From assembly GCF_902143515.1 (NCBI RefSeq), contig NZ_CABFVD010000002.1:105088-169087 (forward strand): a stretch of 64,000 nt of DNA, given 5' to 3'. This document shows positions 8,715 to 16,725 of this stretch, piece by piece (within the stretch, counting starts at the first letter, position 1; the number at the start of each line of letters is the position of its first letter). The notes below the pieces were generated by a model, which was given only the letters and a program-made list of their open reading frames with translations, was not told the origin of the DNA and ran no database searches. The stretch comes from Hathewaya massiliensis. GTDB lineage: Bacteria > Bacillota > Clostridia > Clostridiales > Clostridiaceae. A program made the translations under genes and the position numbers.

Positions 8715-9176
8715 TAAAAAGCTCCCTACATTTGTAAAGAGTGTAGAGTGATGTTTAAGAAAACATCCAAAACTCCTTTAACTGCTGGAAGTCCCTAAAG
8801 CTACATTAACCACAACGTAAGAATGAAATAAGTCTAAGCGTGAAGGTGACGAAAGTAGAAAAAATAATGTAGATAGTGCAAGGTTAAATCCTAAACACAT
8901 TGACAATGGGTAATCAGCAACCAAGTTCCGAATAGGAAAAGGCTCAACGACTAGAGAGTAATCTCGTACCTTCAAGTGAGGGGAAATGGGGAGAACCCTA
9001 ATTATTTAGGGTTGTGATATAGTCTGTGCTTATATGAAAGTATAAGAAGTTCATAAGAGAACTGCATAAGAGTAACGACCTTATGTGAACACTCTAAAAA
9101 TATTACAAATGTACTGGTACATCCAAGACTTTAAGCCACCATAAGGTGTGATAAGTGCGAATTATCTAATTTGAGT
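8715..9176 (+). mobile_element. ORF-less IStron (group I intron plus IS605-type end)
   Basis: A group I intron core sits alone between two protein genes, with no structural RNA or phage gene as host. In clostridia this arrangement is known from IStrons, which fuse a group I intron to an IS200/IS605 element. A ~140-base tail after the intron core (hairpin GCCACC-ATAA-GGTGTG at about 9135) resembles the right end that carries the omega RNA in such elements. No tnpA or tnpB remains. Borders are approximate: a P1-like stem with a U-G pair starts at 8726, and a candidate last intron G is at 9175. The IStron assignment is inference; the intron is directly visible. Confidence 0.6.
8726..9040 (+). 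ncRNA. Group I self-splicing intron core
   Basis: Conserved core elements are in order: P with GGGTAATCAGCAACCAAG at 8908-8925, R with GGCTCAACGACTAGAG at 8941-8956, and S with GATATAGTCTG at 9016-9026; GACTA of R pairs with TAGTC of S to form P7. At the 5' end CTACATTT (8726-8733) pairs with GAGTGTAG (8739-8746) including U-G pairs, as expected for P1, followed by a perfect hairpin GATGTTT/AAACATC. The GCTGGAAGTCCCTAAAG block near 8784 also matches introns of the IStron type. Whether it still splices cannot be read. Confidence 0.88.
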
Positions 9177-9210
9177 ACATTTGTACACATTTTTAGAACC
9201 AGGGAGTATT

Positions 9211-9630
9211 ATGAGTGCTGGTGTTATTATAGCTATAGTTCTTCTTGCTTTAATTATTCTTTTAATTGGTACAGGATTTAATGAGGTTAATCCTTTTAAA
9301 AATATATTAGAATTTGATATAGAGGAAATGAATTTTAATAAACTTGATAGTAAGAAGGTTGTAAGTAGAAAAGATGATATATCAACTATTACAAAATATC
9401 TTAGAACCATAATTACTAGTAGGACAGATCCATGCAACTTAGAAGAACCTGTTTACCACATAAATATAATTACTACAAAGGGGAAAGAATTAGATATTGG
9501 CTTTTTCTACACTAAATTTCACTATGTAGTAAGGGATACTTCCACAGGGGAGGTTGAAATCGATAAGTGGTATAGTTGTAACAATGGTATAATTGAGCAG
9601 TTAGACAAGTTTTATGATTATGTAGTATAA
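9211..9630 (+). CDS. Membrane-anchored protein of unknown function
   Basis: A 139-residue protein starting at the ATG preceded by AGGGAG. An upstream in-frame TTG at 9181 is possible but lies in the IStron border. Residues 4-22 form one hydrophobic membrane anchor; the rest is a soluble, acidic domain of about 115 residues (…FYTKFHYVVRD…, WYSCNN) that I do not recognise. The IStron sits immediately upstream, so its promoter or leader may be interrupted and depend on intron splicing or read-through. Confidence 0.6.
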   Translation: MSAGVIIAIVLLALIILLIGTGFNEVNPFKNILEFDIEEMNFNKLDSKKVVSRKDDISTITKYLRTIITSRTDPCNLEEPVYHINIITTKGKELDIGFFYTKFHYVVRDTSTGEVEIDKWYSCNNGIIEQLDKFYDYVV

Positions 9631-9721
9631 AAGATAGGTTGGGGTTTAAATCTTTAAATATGATAAATACTATATTAGATGACTTTTTATAATCATATAA
9701 TGCAATATAAGAATTTATAAT

Positions 9722-9830
9722 AGGTGGTGAAAAGGCATGGTGGAACTGAATTCCAATATGCCTTACATAGGAAATGTCTTTAGAAAAGTGCAAAATTGCC
9801 GATAAGTATTACTAAGAGAGCACTTTTTTA
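9722..9830 (+). ncRNA. Candidate structured small RNA with terminator
   Basis: Three helices follow each other: AAGGCAT/ATGCCTT (9732-9764, with an inner GGAA/TTCC), ACAT/ATGT (9765-9777), and AAAGTGC/GCACTTT with a 28-base loop and a T run ending at 9829. It does not match a riboswitch class I know. It ends 100 bases before the WYL regulator gene and could be an independent RNA or its leader. Confidence 0.4.
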
Positions 9831-9929
9831 AACAATATTTAGGAATAATATATCTATTTTTGTATTTAATATACAACATGGTATAATATACGAGTGTTCT
9901 TAATTAAAACCGTTTATAAGGAGAAAAGT

Positions 9930-10892
9930 ATGAGCAAGTTTTCTAATCTTTTAAAAATGCTTCTTCTAATTAATAGTGAAAAAACTATTAAGGCAAAGGA
10001 GCTTTCAGAAGTACTTGGAGTAGATGTCAGGATGATAAGAAAGTATAAATCAGACTTAGAAGAGGCAGGATTTCATGTGGAATCTATAAGAGGCAAGGAT
10101 GGAGGATATTTTATATCTCAAGTGTCAAAGGAGTTATTTCAAAACTTTACAGAACATGATGGTGAAGTATTGAGCTTAGCTAATGAAAATCTTAAGAAAT
10201 CTAATTTTATATATTCTAAGGAATTTGAAGAGATAGTAGAGAGAATAAATAAAATTCTAAATAAAAACTCTAATATGAGTAACAATATGAATTATTACAT
10301 AAAAGAATATAAGTCCTCCGCAGAAAATACAGAACAAGCAATAGCATTAAAAATTCATGAGGCCGTTATAAAAAAACGGAAAATCAAAATTCAATATTTT
10401 TCCTTAAACTTTGGTATGGTAGAAGAAGTTGTGGCTCCCTATGCTTTATTTAATTATAAATCTTCTATTTATTTTGCAGGGCTTTGCAATGAAAGTGAAG
10501 AGATAGAGTATTTTAAACTTACTAGAATTAAAGGAGATATTGAACTTCTTCATGAAGAGTATGAAATACCAAAAGATTTTTCTTTACCTAAATATCTACA
10601 TGATAATATAGACATCTTCAATGATAAAGAAGTCAATATTAAATTAAAGGTATTTAAACCAACATCTTATATAATTAATGAAAAGATTTGGTCAGAGAAT
10701 CAAAGAATTACATGGAATGAGGATGAGAGTATAACTTTTGAAGCTTCAATTAAAGGATATGAAGAACTTAAAGCTTGGATACTCTCTATGGGAACTAGTG
10801 TTGAGGTGTTAGAACCATCAGAATTAAAAGAAGATATTATGATGGAAATTAATAGGATGAGAGAAATTTATAAAAAACCTCTAGATGATTAA
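9930..10892 (+). CDS. HTH/WYL-domain transcriptional regulator
   Basis: A 320-residue YafY/DeoR-like regulator. The N-terminal winged helix (SEKTIKAKELSEVLGVDV, residues ~16-60) is followed by a WYL domain (IQYFS…FAGLCNESEEIEYFKLTRI) and a WCX-type C-terminus. Such proteins sense a ligand, often a nucleotide or nucleic acid, through WYL. The ATG at 9930 has AAGGAG 8 bases upstream, so the longer TTG-initiated frame is unlikely. It stands alone and its targets are unknown. Confidence 0.88.
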   Translation: MSKFSNLLKMLLLINSEKTIKAKELSEVLGVDVRMIRKYKSDLEEAGFHVESIRGKDGGYFISQVSKELFQNFTEHDGEVLSLANENLKKSNFIYSKEFEEIVERINKILNKNSNMSNNMNYYIKEYKSSAENTEQAIALKIHEAVIKKRKIKIQYFSLNFGMVEEVVAPYALFNYKSSIYFAGLCNESEEIEYFKLTRIKGDIELLHEEYEIPKDFSLPKYLHDNIDIFNDKEVNIKLKVFKPTSYIINEKIWSENQRITWNEDESITFEASIKGYEELKAWILSMGTSVEVLEPSELKEDIMMEINRMREIYKKPLDD

Positions 10893-11056
10893 TAAATAAG
10901 ATTACAATACTACAAGCGATTAATAAAGATTATTATAATAATAGCATAAATAAAAAATAAAGATTTTTATACAAATATAAATAATTAATGAAATTTATTA
11001 TAAAAATAAAAAAATAACATAAAAACTATTTAAATTTTTCTAAAATAGGTTATAAT

Positions 11057-11167
11057 ATAATAGCAGGTATGATTAAGCCTTTTAACCTTTACCTGTTAAT
11101 CTAATTTAATATCAAGTCGTTACCCTATATTTAGCTGTCTTCTTACCCTGGAAGGCAGCATTTTTTT
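11057..11167 (+). ncRNA. Candidate small RNA with strong terminator
   Basis: TATAAT at 11051-11056 is followed by a hairpin AGCAGGTA/TACCTGTT (11062-11097), an unstructured stretch, and GCTGTCTTC/GAAGGCAGC with TTTTTTTATT at 11134-11167. The loop holds AACCTTTACC, which resembles an anti-Shine-Dalgarno sequence, so base-pairing to mRNA leaders is possible. No protein frame fits. Family unknown. Confidence 0.45.
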
Positions 11168-11368
11168 ATTTGCGGATATTTCCATAAACAACATATACGA
11201 ATTTTAAATAGAAACATAGTTACCTATTTAATATATCTATTAGACATAAGATTTTGTAATTTATAAAATAAAGTTATGACTAAATAACGTAATACTGACA
11301 CTTTTTCAAGGTGATAGTAAAGATTGTTAAGTTTTTGAATAATAAATTCTGAATATATAAAAGTTTAA

Positions 11369-11528
11369 TTCTTCTATAACCTTTGTTAGTACAGAAGATA
11401 CCTTCTAAGGCATGATAAAGAATTTATTATCTCAATTATTCTATAACACCTATTAGTATAGAAGCTGAAATAGCATTAAAAGAAGGTATGTTGGTAACAT
11501 TACTCTATAACCCGTGTTAGTATAGAAG
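11369..11528 (+). repeat. Three imperfect 29-bp repeats with CRISPR-like spacing
   Basis: Units at 11369-11397, 11436-11464 and 11500-11528 share CTATAAC, then TTAGTA, then AGAAG, and differ at several positions. Intervening sequences of 38 and 35 bases are unrelated. Each unit is a near-palindrome (CTTCTATA…TATAGAAG). No cas gene is within the window, and repeats in a live array would be near identical, so this is either a decayed array or a row of protein-binding sites upstream of the DUF4091 gene. Confidence 0.55.
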
Positions 11529-11580
11529 TGTAGTTTTTAATCATATAAAGGGGATTCGCATTTAAGGAGGACTTAAGATT

Positions 11581-13392
11581 ATGAACTTTAATAGTATAGA
11601 TGAAATAAAATTTGGTGTAGTGGATTCTACATTTAAACATATAAAATACGGAAAGGTTCCATATGAAGTTTGGGATAAAAAATCCATAAATTTAACCGTG
11701 GCAAAGGGTGAGAAGTTTGCTTTTCAAATATTAATTAGTAGTATGAGAGAGCTTTTCTGTTCCTTAGATAATAATCTTAATATGAGCTGGAAGGGTATAA
11801 ATCAATATAGAGTTAGGCTTGAAATGAGCATAGCAGGAGAGAATACAGCACAAGAGAGTATAGGAGATACCTTTAAGGATTTAATAGATAATTTTAATAT
11901 GGCTTTTTTAGGCTATGTAAAAGATGATACTGGAGCTTTAACTAGTGATCCTATTTTAACAGAACCAGGGGTTTTAGTTGAAGCGGGGGTTCCTCAAGCT
12001 ATATGGGTAGAAGGGGTGATTCCTTACGATTTTAAAGGAGATATGGTAAACTTAGAAGTTCATATTTTTACTGGAGAAGCTTATGAAGATGAAATTAAGG
12101 TTCATACTATAAAAGTGCCTATAAAAGTAGTTAATTTTAATTTGCCTTCCTTAAAAGAGTCACAGTTTTTTTTAGATTTATGGCAACACCCAAGCAACTG
12201 GGCTAGAACATATAAGGTTCCATTATGGTCAGAGGACCATTTTGTGATTATAGAAAATATGATAAAAGAACTAGCTACCATTGGGGAAAAGGTAATTAGT
12301 TGTATAGTTTCAGATTTTCCTTGGGCAGGACAAACTTGTTATGAGTACCCTAAAAATGCTTCTAATTTATATGAATATAATATGGTTAAGGTATTTAAAG
12401 ATAGCCAGGGAAATATAAAGTGTGATTTTTCACATTTAGATAGATACATAGAAATATGCATGAAACATGGCATAAATAAAGAACTTGATTTTTTTGGACT
12501 TCTAGGAAATTGGGAAGGAAGAAGCTTTGGAAATCCTATGCTAGAGGATGGATATAGAGAGCCTATTAGAATTTTTTATAGGGATGAAGAGAGCAGAAGT
12601 TTAAAATTTATAAAGACAAAGAAAGACTTTAAGACTTATTTAAATCTTTTATTTACTCATATGGTTGAAAAAGGATGGTGGGACAAGGTAAGAATTATTA
12701 CAGATGAACCTAATAATCCTGAAGTAGTTTCAGAATGTGAAGACTTTATAAATGAGGCTATAAAAGGGCATGAGGTCTTATATAAAAGTGCTTGTCATGA
12801 TAAAGAATTTGTAAATAAGTTTAGAGGAAAATTAAAGGATATGTCTTTAAATCTAAAGTTGACTGTTGAAAGTTTTTCAGATTTACAGGAAACTAAGGAG
12901 ATTATAAATAGCAAAGATGGAACTTTAACCTGGTTTGTATGTTGCGTACCTGAAAGACCTAATAATTTTATATCCTCACCCTTAATAGAAAGCAGAATAA
13001 TTCCATGGCTTACTTATTATTTTAATTTAGATGGATTTTTAAGATGGGACTATGCAATATGGCCTGAAGATCCTTGGAATGAGCCAAGTTATAAATATCC
13101 AAGATGGAAGGCAGGAGATATGTTCTTTGTTTATCCTGGTGCTAATTTAAAGCCTGTTCGTTCAATGAGATGGGAAAATATGAGGTTTGGTATACAGGAC
13201 TTTGAAATATTTAGACATTTAGAAAATAAGGGGTATAATAAAAAGGAGTTAGTAGAAAAATATCTAATTAATTTACTAGGTAAAAAAGAGGAAATGGAGA
13301 TTTCCTATGATGCCCCTGTAAAAATGAATTATAGTTTTAACTATGAAGATTATATGAAAGTAAGGGAAGGTTTACTGGAAAAACTAATATAA
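11581..13392 (+). CDS. DUF4091 glycoside-hydrolase-like protein
   Basis: A 603-residue cytoplasmic protein (no signal peptide). The C-terminal third shows the DUF4091 pattern: GFLRWDYAIWPEDPW, GDMFFVYPG, then SMRWENMRFGIQDFEIFR. The central region looks like a TIM barrel with acidic residues in IITDEPNNP. DUF4091 proteins are thought to act on glycans, but reactions are mostly unknown. AAGGAGG precedes the ATG. The next gene, 31 bases on, encodes an ATPase for sugar ABC importers, which supports a role in using imported oligosaccharides. Confidence 0.85.
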   Translation: MNFNSIDEIKFGVVDSTFKHIKYGKVPYEVWDKKSINLTVAKGEKFAFQILISSMRELFCSLDNNLNMSWKGINQYRVRLEMSIAGENTAQESIGDTFKDLIDNFNMAFLGYVKDDTGALTSDPILTEPGVLVEAGVPQAIWVEGVIPYDFKGDMVNLEVHIFTGEAYEDEIKVHTIKVPIKVVNFNLPSLKESQFFLDLWQHPSNWARTYKVPLWSEDHFVIIENMIKELATIGEKVISCIVSDFPWAGQTCYEYPKNASNLYEYNMVKVFKDSQGNIKCDFSHLDRYIEICMKHGINKELDFFGLLGNWEGRSFGNPMLEDGYREPIRIFYRDEESRSLKFIKTKKDFKTYLNLLFTHMVEKGWWDKVRIITDEPNNPEVVSECEDFINEAIKGHEVLYKSACHDKEFVNKFRGKLKDMSLNLKLTVESFSDLQETKEIINSKDGTLTWFVCCVPERPNNFISSPLIESRIIPWLTYYFNLDGFLRWDYAIWPEDPWNEPSYKYPRWKAGDMFFVYPGANLKPVRSMRWENMRFGIQDFEIFRHLENKGYNKKELVEKYLINLLGKKEEMEISYDAPVKMNYSFNYEDYMKVREGLLEKLI

Positions 13393-13423
13393 TATCTTCA
13401 TATAGAATCGGAGGATTTTAAAT

Positions 13424-14575
13424 ATGGCAGGTTTAAAATTAATAAACATAAGCAAAGAATATGATAATGGCTTTAAGGCTGTAGATAATTTTAATATAGA
13501 AATAGAAGATAAGGAGTTTATAGTCCTAGTAGGACCTTCAGGGTGTGGAAAATCCACTACTTTAAGAATGATAGCAGGGCTTGAAGATATATCTTCTGGA
13601 GAATTATATATAGGTGATAAGCTTGTAAATCATGTAGAGCCTAAGGATAGAGATATAGCAATGGTGTTTCAAAATTATGCCCTATATCCTCATATGACTG
13701 TCTTTGAAAACATGGCATTTGGACTTAAATTAAAGAAAAAAGATAATGCATATATAAAAGAAAAAGTTGAGGAAACAGCTAAAATACTAGGAATTGAAGA
13801 ATTATTAAAGAGAAAGCCAAAGGAATTATCAGGAGGACAAAGACAGAGAGTGGCCTTAGGAAGAGCCATGGTTAGAGAACCTAAGGTGTTTTTAATGGAT
13901 GAACCTCTATCAAACTTAGATGCAAAACTTAGAGTTCAAATGAGAACGGAATTAAGCAAACTTCATCAAAAACTTAAAACTACATTTATATATGTAACCC
14001 ATGATCAAACAGAAGCCATGACCATGGGATCAAGAATAGTAGTTATGGAAGAAGGAAAAATTCAACAAATTGCAGATTCAGAAACCATATATAATAAACC
14101 TGCAAATAAATTTGTGGCTTCCTTTATTGGATCCCCTCAAATGAACTTCTTAAAAGTAAATATAATAGAAGAAGAGCTTAAAGCATCTAAAGAAGGTAAT
14201 CCTTCAAAAGAAGAAAAAACAAAAGTATTTGCAGAATTTAATTCCTTTAAAATAGAGATAAATGAGGAAAACTCAAAAGTGTTAAAAGAAAAGTCCTATA
14301 TAGGCAAAGAAATGATTTTAGGCATAAGACCAGAAGATCTTTATCTATGTGACTCTAATAATTTAAACACAGAAGATGCCTTAGAAGCTACAGTAGAAGT
14401 TAAGGAAATGCTAGGCTTTGAAGCTTACTTATACTTAAACTTATTTGGAGAAAGCATAGTAGCTAGAGTATCTCCAGAGGTTAAATCTAAGCCTAATGAT
14501 AAGGTAAAACTAGGACTTAACAAGGAAAAGATTCATTTATTTGATACGGAAACAGAGGAGAGAATAAGTAGATAA
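13424..14575 (+). CDS. Carbohydrate ABC importer ATPase, MsmK/UgpC type
   Basis: A 383-residue ATPase of the CUT1 sugar-importer family. Walker A is GPSGCGKST, the signature is ELSGGQRQRVALGRA, Walker B is VFLMDEPLSNLDAKLR, and the switch His is in THDQTEAM. The C-terminal ~140 residues form the TOBE/OB regulatory domain with GIRPEDL. No permease or binding-protein genes are adjacent, as for MsmK enzymes that energise several importers elsewhere in the genome. A terminator follows. Confidence 0.92.
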   Translation: MAGLKLINISKEYDNGFKAVDNFNIEIEDKEFIVLVGPSGCGKSTTLRMIAGLEDISSGELYIGDKLVNHVEPKDRDIAMVFQNYALYPHMTVFENMAFGLKLKKKDNAYIKEKVEETAKILGIEELLKRKPKELSGGQRQRVALGRAMVREPKVFLMDEPLSNLDAKLRVQMRTELSKLHQKLKTTFIYVTHDQTEAMTMGSRIVVMEEGKIQQIADSETIYNKPANKFVASFIGSPQMNFLKVNIIEEELKASKEGNPSKEEKTKVFAEFNSFKIEINEENSKVLKEKSYIGKEMILGIRPEDLYLCDSNNLNTEDALEATVEVKEMLGFEAYLYLNLFGESIVARVSPEVKSKPNDKVKLGLNKEKIHLFDTETEERISR

Positions 14576-14595
14576 CCTTAGTAAGAATATATAGA

Positions 14596-14642
14596 AAAAC
14601 TCCTATGATGGATACAAGGGTAAAAATCATAGGAGTTTTTTG
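14596..14642. terminator. Bidirectional terminator
   Basis: AAAACTCCTATGAT pairs perfectly with ATCATAGGAGTTTTTT around a short loop, between the convergent ATPase (+) and MFS (-) genes. Confidence 0.9.
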
Positions 14643-14689
14643 AGTTTAGTATACTTTATTTTTTTGTTTATATTAAAAGAAGGTGTTAA

Positions 14690-16042
14690 TTAAGCTTCAA
14701 CATTTGATTCTTTATTAGCTTCATTTTCATCACTGTTTTCAAAGGATCTATTGTATTTGTCAGTGAATACAAAAAGTATGATTAAAGATGCTATAACATA
14801 CATTACGGAAGTAATATAGTAAGCATAGCTATATCCACCGTCTAATTTAAATAAGAATGACTTACCAAATATTCCTGCAACTATGGAGCATAATCCAGTA
14901 GTTATAAATATCATGGAGTTATAGGCTGGTCTATAATCCTTTTCTACAAATTCCATTGGCAAGGAGTTACTTACAGGCCAAGCTGCATTCATAAATCCAG
15001 ATCTTAAGAAGAATGAAACTGTAACTACAGGAGTCATTAAAGGTCCAAAAGCTTTACCATTACAGATAAATAACATAAATGGAACAGAAGCTAGGGATAA
15101 GTAACCTAAAGCTTTAACTTGTCCAAATTTTTTAACAAGCCAAGGTGAGAACATTATAAATATAACTATAGCCGCATATTGTAATGTGGATATTGTTGAA
15201 ACTGTAGATCTGTTTATGCCTAGTTTTCCTAAGAAGATAGAAATATAAGGCATAATTAAGGAAGAACCTAATCTTATAAATATTATATATACAAGGAATA
15301 AAATAACATATTTATTAGAGAAAACTTTCATATCAAACTTCTTCTTACTCTTAGTGTTATCCTTTTCTACAGTTCTATAATCTGAAGGAGTCTCCTTTAT
15401 AAAGAATACAGGTAAAAAAGCAAGAACACCTAATGCAATACACATAAATAACAGATCTTTATGTGCTAATAAGTATGCAGATTTTTGAAGTGAACTTAAT
15501 GCGTCCACATTTTCAGTAAGCTTTTTAGCAGCGCTGAAGGTTTCACCTATTCTATTTGAAAATCTCCAAACTATAACATCTCCACCTAGCTTTGTGGTTA
15601 CAACCATTCCAAGTACATTTAGATATAAAGCTCTTGAAAAGAATTTTTGCCTATTCTCTCCAGTGGTGTAAGAGGTTAAATATGGTGATAAAATAGCTTC
15701 AAATAAAGAAATAGCAAGTAAAACCCCTAAAATAGCAAAAGTAACTAAAGTCTCATTATTAGACACAGTTGTTAGAAAAAATGACAGAATTGTGGCTATA
15801 GCTGAAAAGGATATAAGAACTTTATAACCTAGCTTAGGAATTAATAAAATAATAATGGCAGCAATAAAAGTACTCGCTCCTAAGTATAATGAAAATCCCG
15901 CAGCTACAGAAGCCGAAATCTCTTGAGCATAAGTAGCCATAGCATCATAAGCTATACCACTAATTGCACCAGAGAAAAAGAACGTGACAATGAATAACCA
16001 ACTATTTTTCTTGTACCTTTCTAGAGTTGCCTCATTTGACAT
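14690..16042 (-). CDS. MFS transporter
   Basis: A 450-residue membrane protein with about 12 predicted membrane segments in two halves, joined by a basic cytoplasmic loop near residue 220 (ETPSDYRTVEKDNTKSKKK). The acidic, polar C-terminus is cytoplasmic. This fits a major facilitator superfamily secondary transporter. The substrate is not recognisable; neighbours (sugar ATPase, DUF4091 protein) are convergent and not co-transcribed. GGGGTGA lies 6 bases before the ATG. Confidence 0.85.
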   Translation of the reverse strand: MSNEATLERYKKNSWLFIVTFFFSGAISGIAYDAMATYAQEISASVAAGFSLYLGASTFIAAIIILLIPKLGYKVLISFSAIATILSFFLTTVSNNETLVTFAILGVLLAISLFEAILSPYLTSYTTGENRQKFFSRALYLNVLGMVVTTKLGGDVIVWRFSNRIGETFSAAKKLTENVDALSSLQKSAYLLAHKDLLFMCIALGVLAFLPVFFIKETPSDYRTVEKDNTKSKKKFDMKVFSNKYVILFLVYIIFIRLGSSLIMPYISIFLGKLGINRSTVSTISTLQYAAIVIFIMFSPWLVKKFGQVKALGYLSLASVPFMLFICNGKAFGPLMTPVVTVSFFLRSGFMNAAWPVSNSLPMEFVEKDYRPAYNSMIFITTGLCSIVAGIFGKSFLFKLDGGYSYAYYITSVMYVIASLIILFVFTDKYNRSFENSDENEANKESNVEA

Positions 16043-16499
16043 AGAATCACCCCATATTAATATTTGAATATTCAGTAAATATTCCCCTAAACCTCACATT
16101 ATAATTTAAAAAATATAAAAATTATACCAATAAATAAATATAAGGGTAATATATACTAATATTATTATAATTATATATTAATTTTATTTTATGTTCAAAC
16201 AAAAAATACTAAAAAATACATTATATTTAATATAATGACTAAAGTATATGAATATAAAAATGAAACGTATGAAAATGCAACATATAAAAATATGTGTGTA
16301 GGGCTAATGCTATATTTTAAGTAAAATAAATATTGTATAATTAAAATATGTAGATTAAGATATTATAAAATCTTAGTCTTATAATATCATTGACAATTAC
16401 AGTAAGTTTAATATATAGTATAGGTGATAGATTTCAAGAAAAGTGAGGTATTTTTGTGAGTGTTTAGTATCTAAAATAGTTAATTTAATATTAATTCCA

Positions 16500-16648
16500 A
16501 AATATAGGGGGTATATACCTTTTATTTGTTGTGGAATTAATTCGTACTATTAAAGATACAAGTCCACGAATTTACTTTAAAGAGGTAATATATTTACCTT
16601 TCTTAGTTGTTGAATTTTAAGCTGTGGAAGTATCCATGGCTTTTTTTG
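16500..16648 (+). ncRNA. Structured leader or small RNA before the MutS2-like gene
   Basis: The 680-base gap 16043-16725 is otherwise A+T-rich and featureless. Within it, GTGG (16528) can pair with CCAC (16564), AGAGGTAA pairs with TTACCTTT (16581-16601), and GCTGTGGA pairs with TCCATGGC followed by TTTTTTT (16621-16648), a terminator. This looks like an attenuator or a short RNA. A second promoter-like TTGACT box lies near 16680, past the terminator, so the gene could also be transcribed independently. No known class matched. Confidence 0.35.
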
Positions 16649-16725
16649 TTATACAAAAATAGAAATCTATCAGGATTTCGTTGACTTGTAATGTAATTAA
16701 AATAAGGTAAGGGAGTATAATTAAT

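Noticed and set aside
8778-8975. Minus-strand 65-codon frame in the intron region
   Set aside because: It overlaps the conserved group I intron core, which explains the sequence.
11369-11528. A functional CRISPR array
   Set aside because: Only three units, which differ from each other by several bases, and no cas gene in 64 kb. Kept only as a repeat with CRISPR-like spacing.
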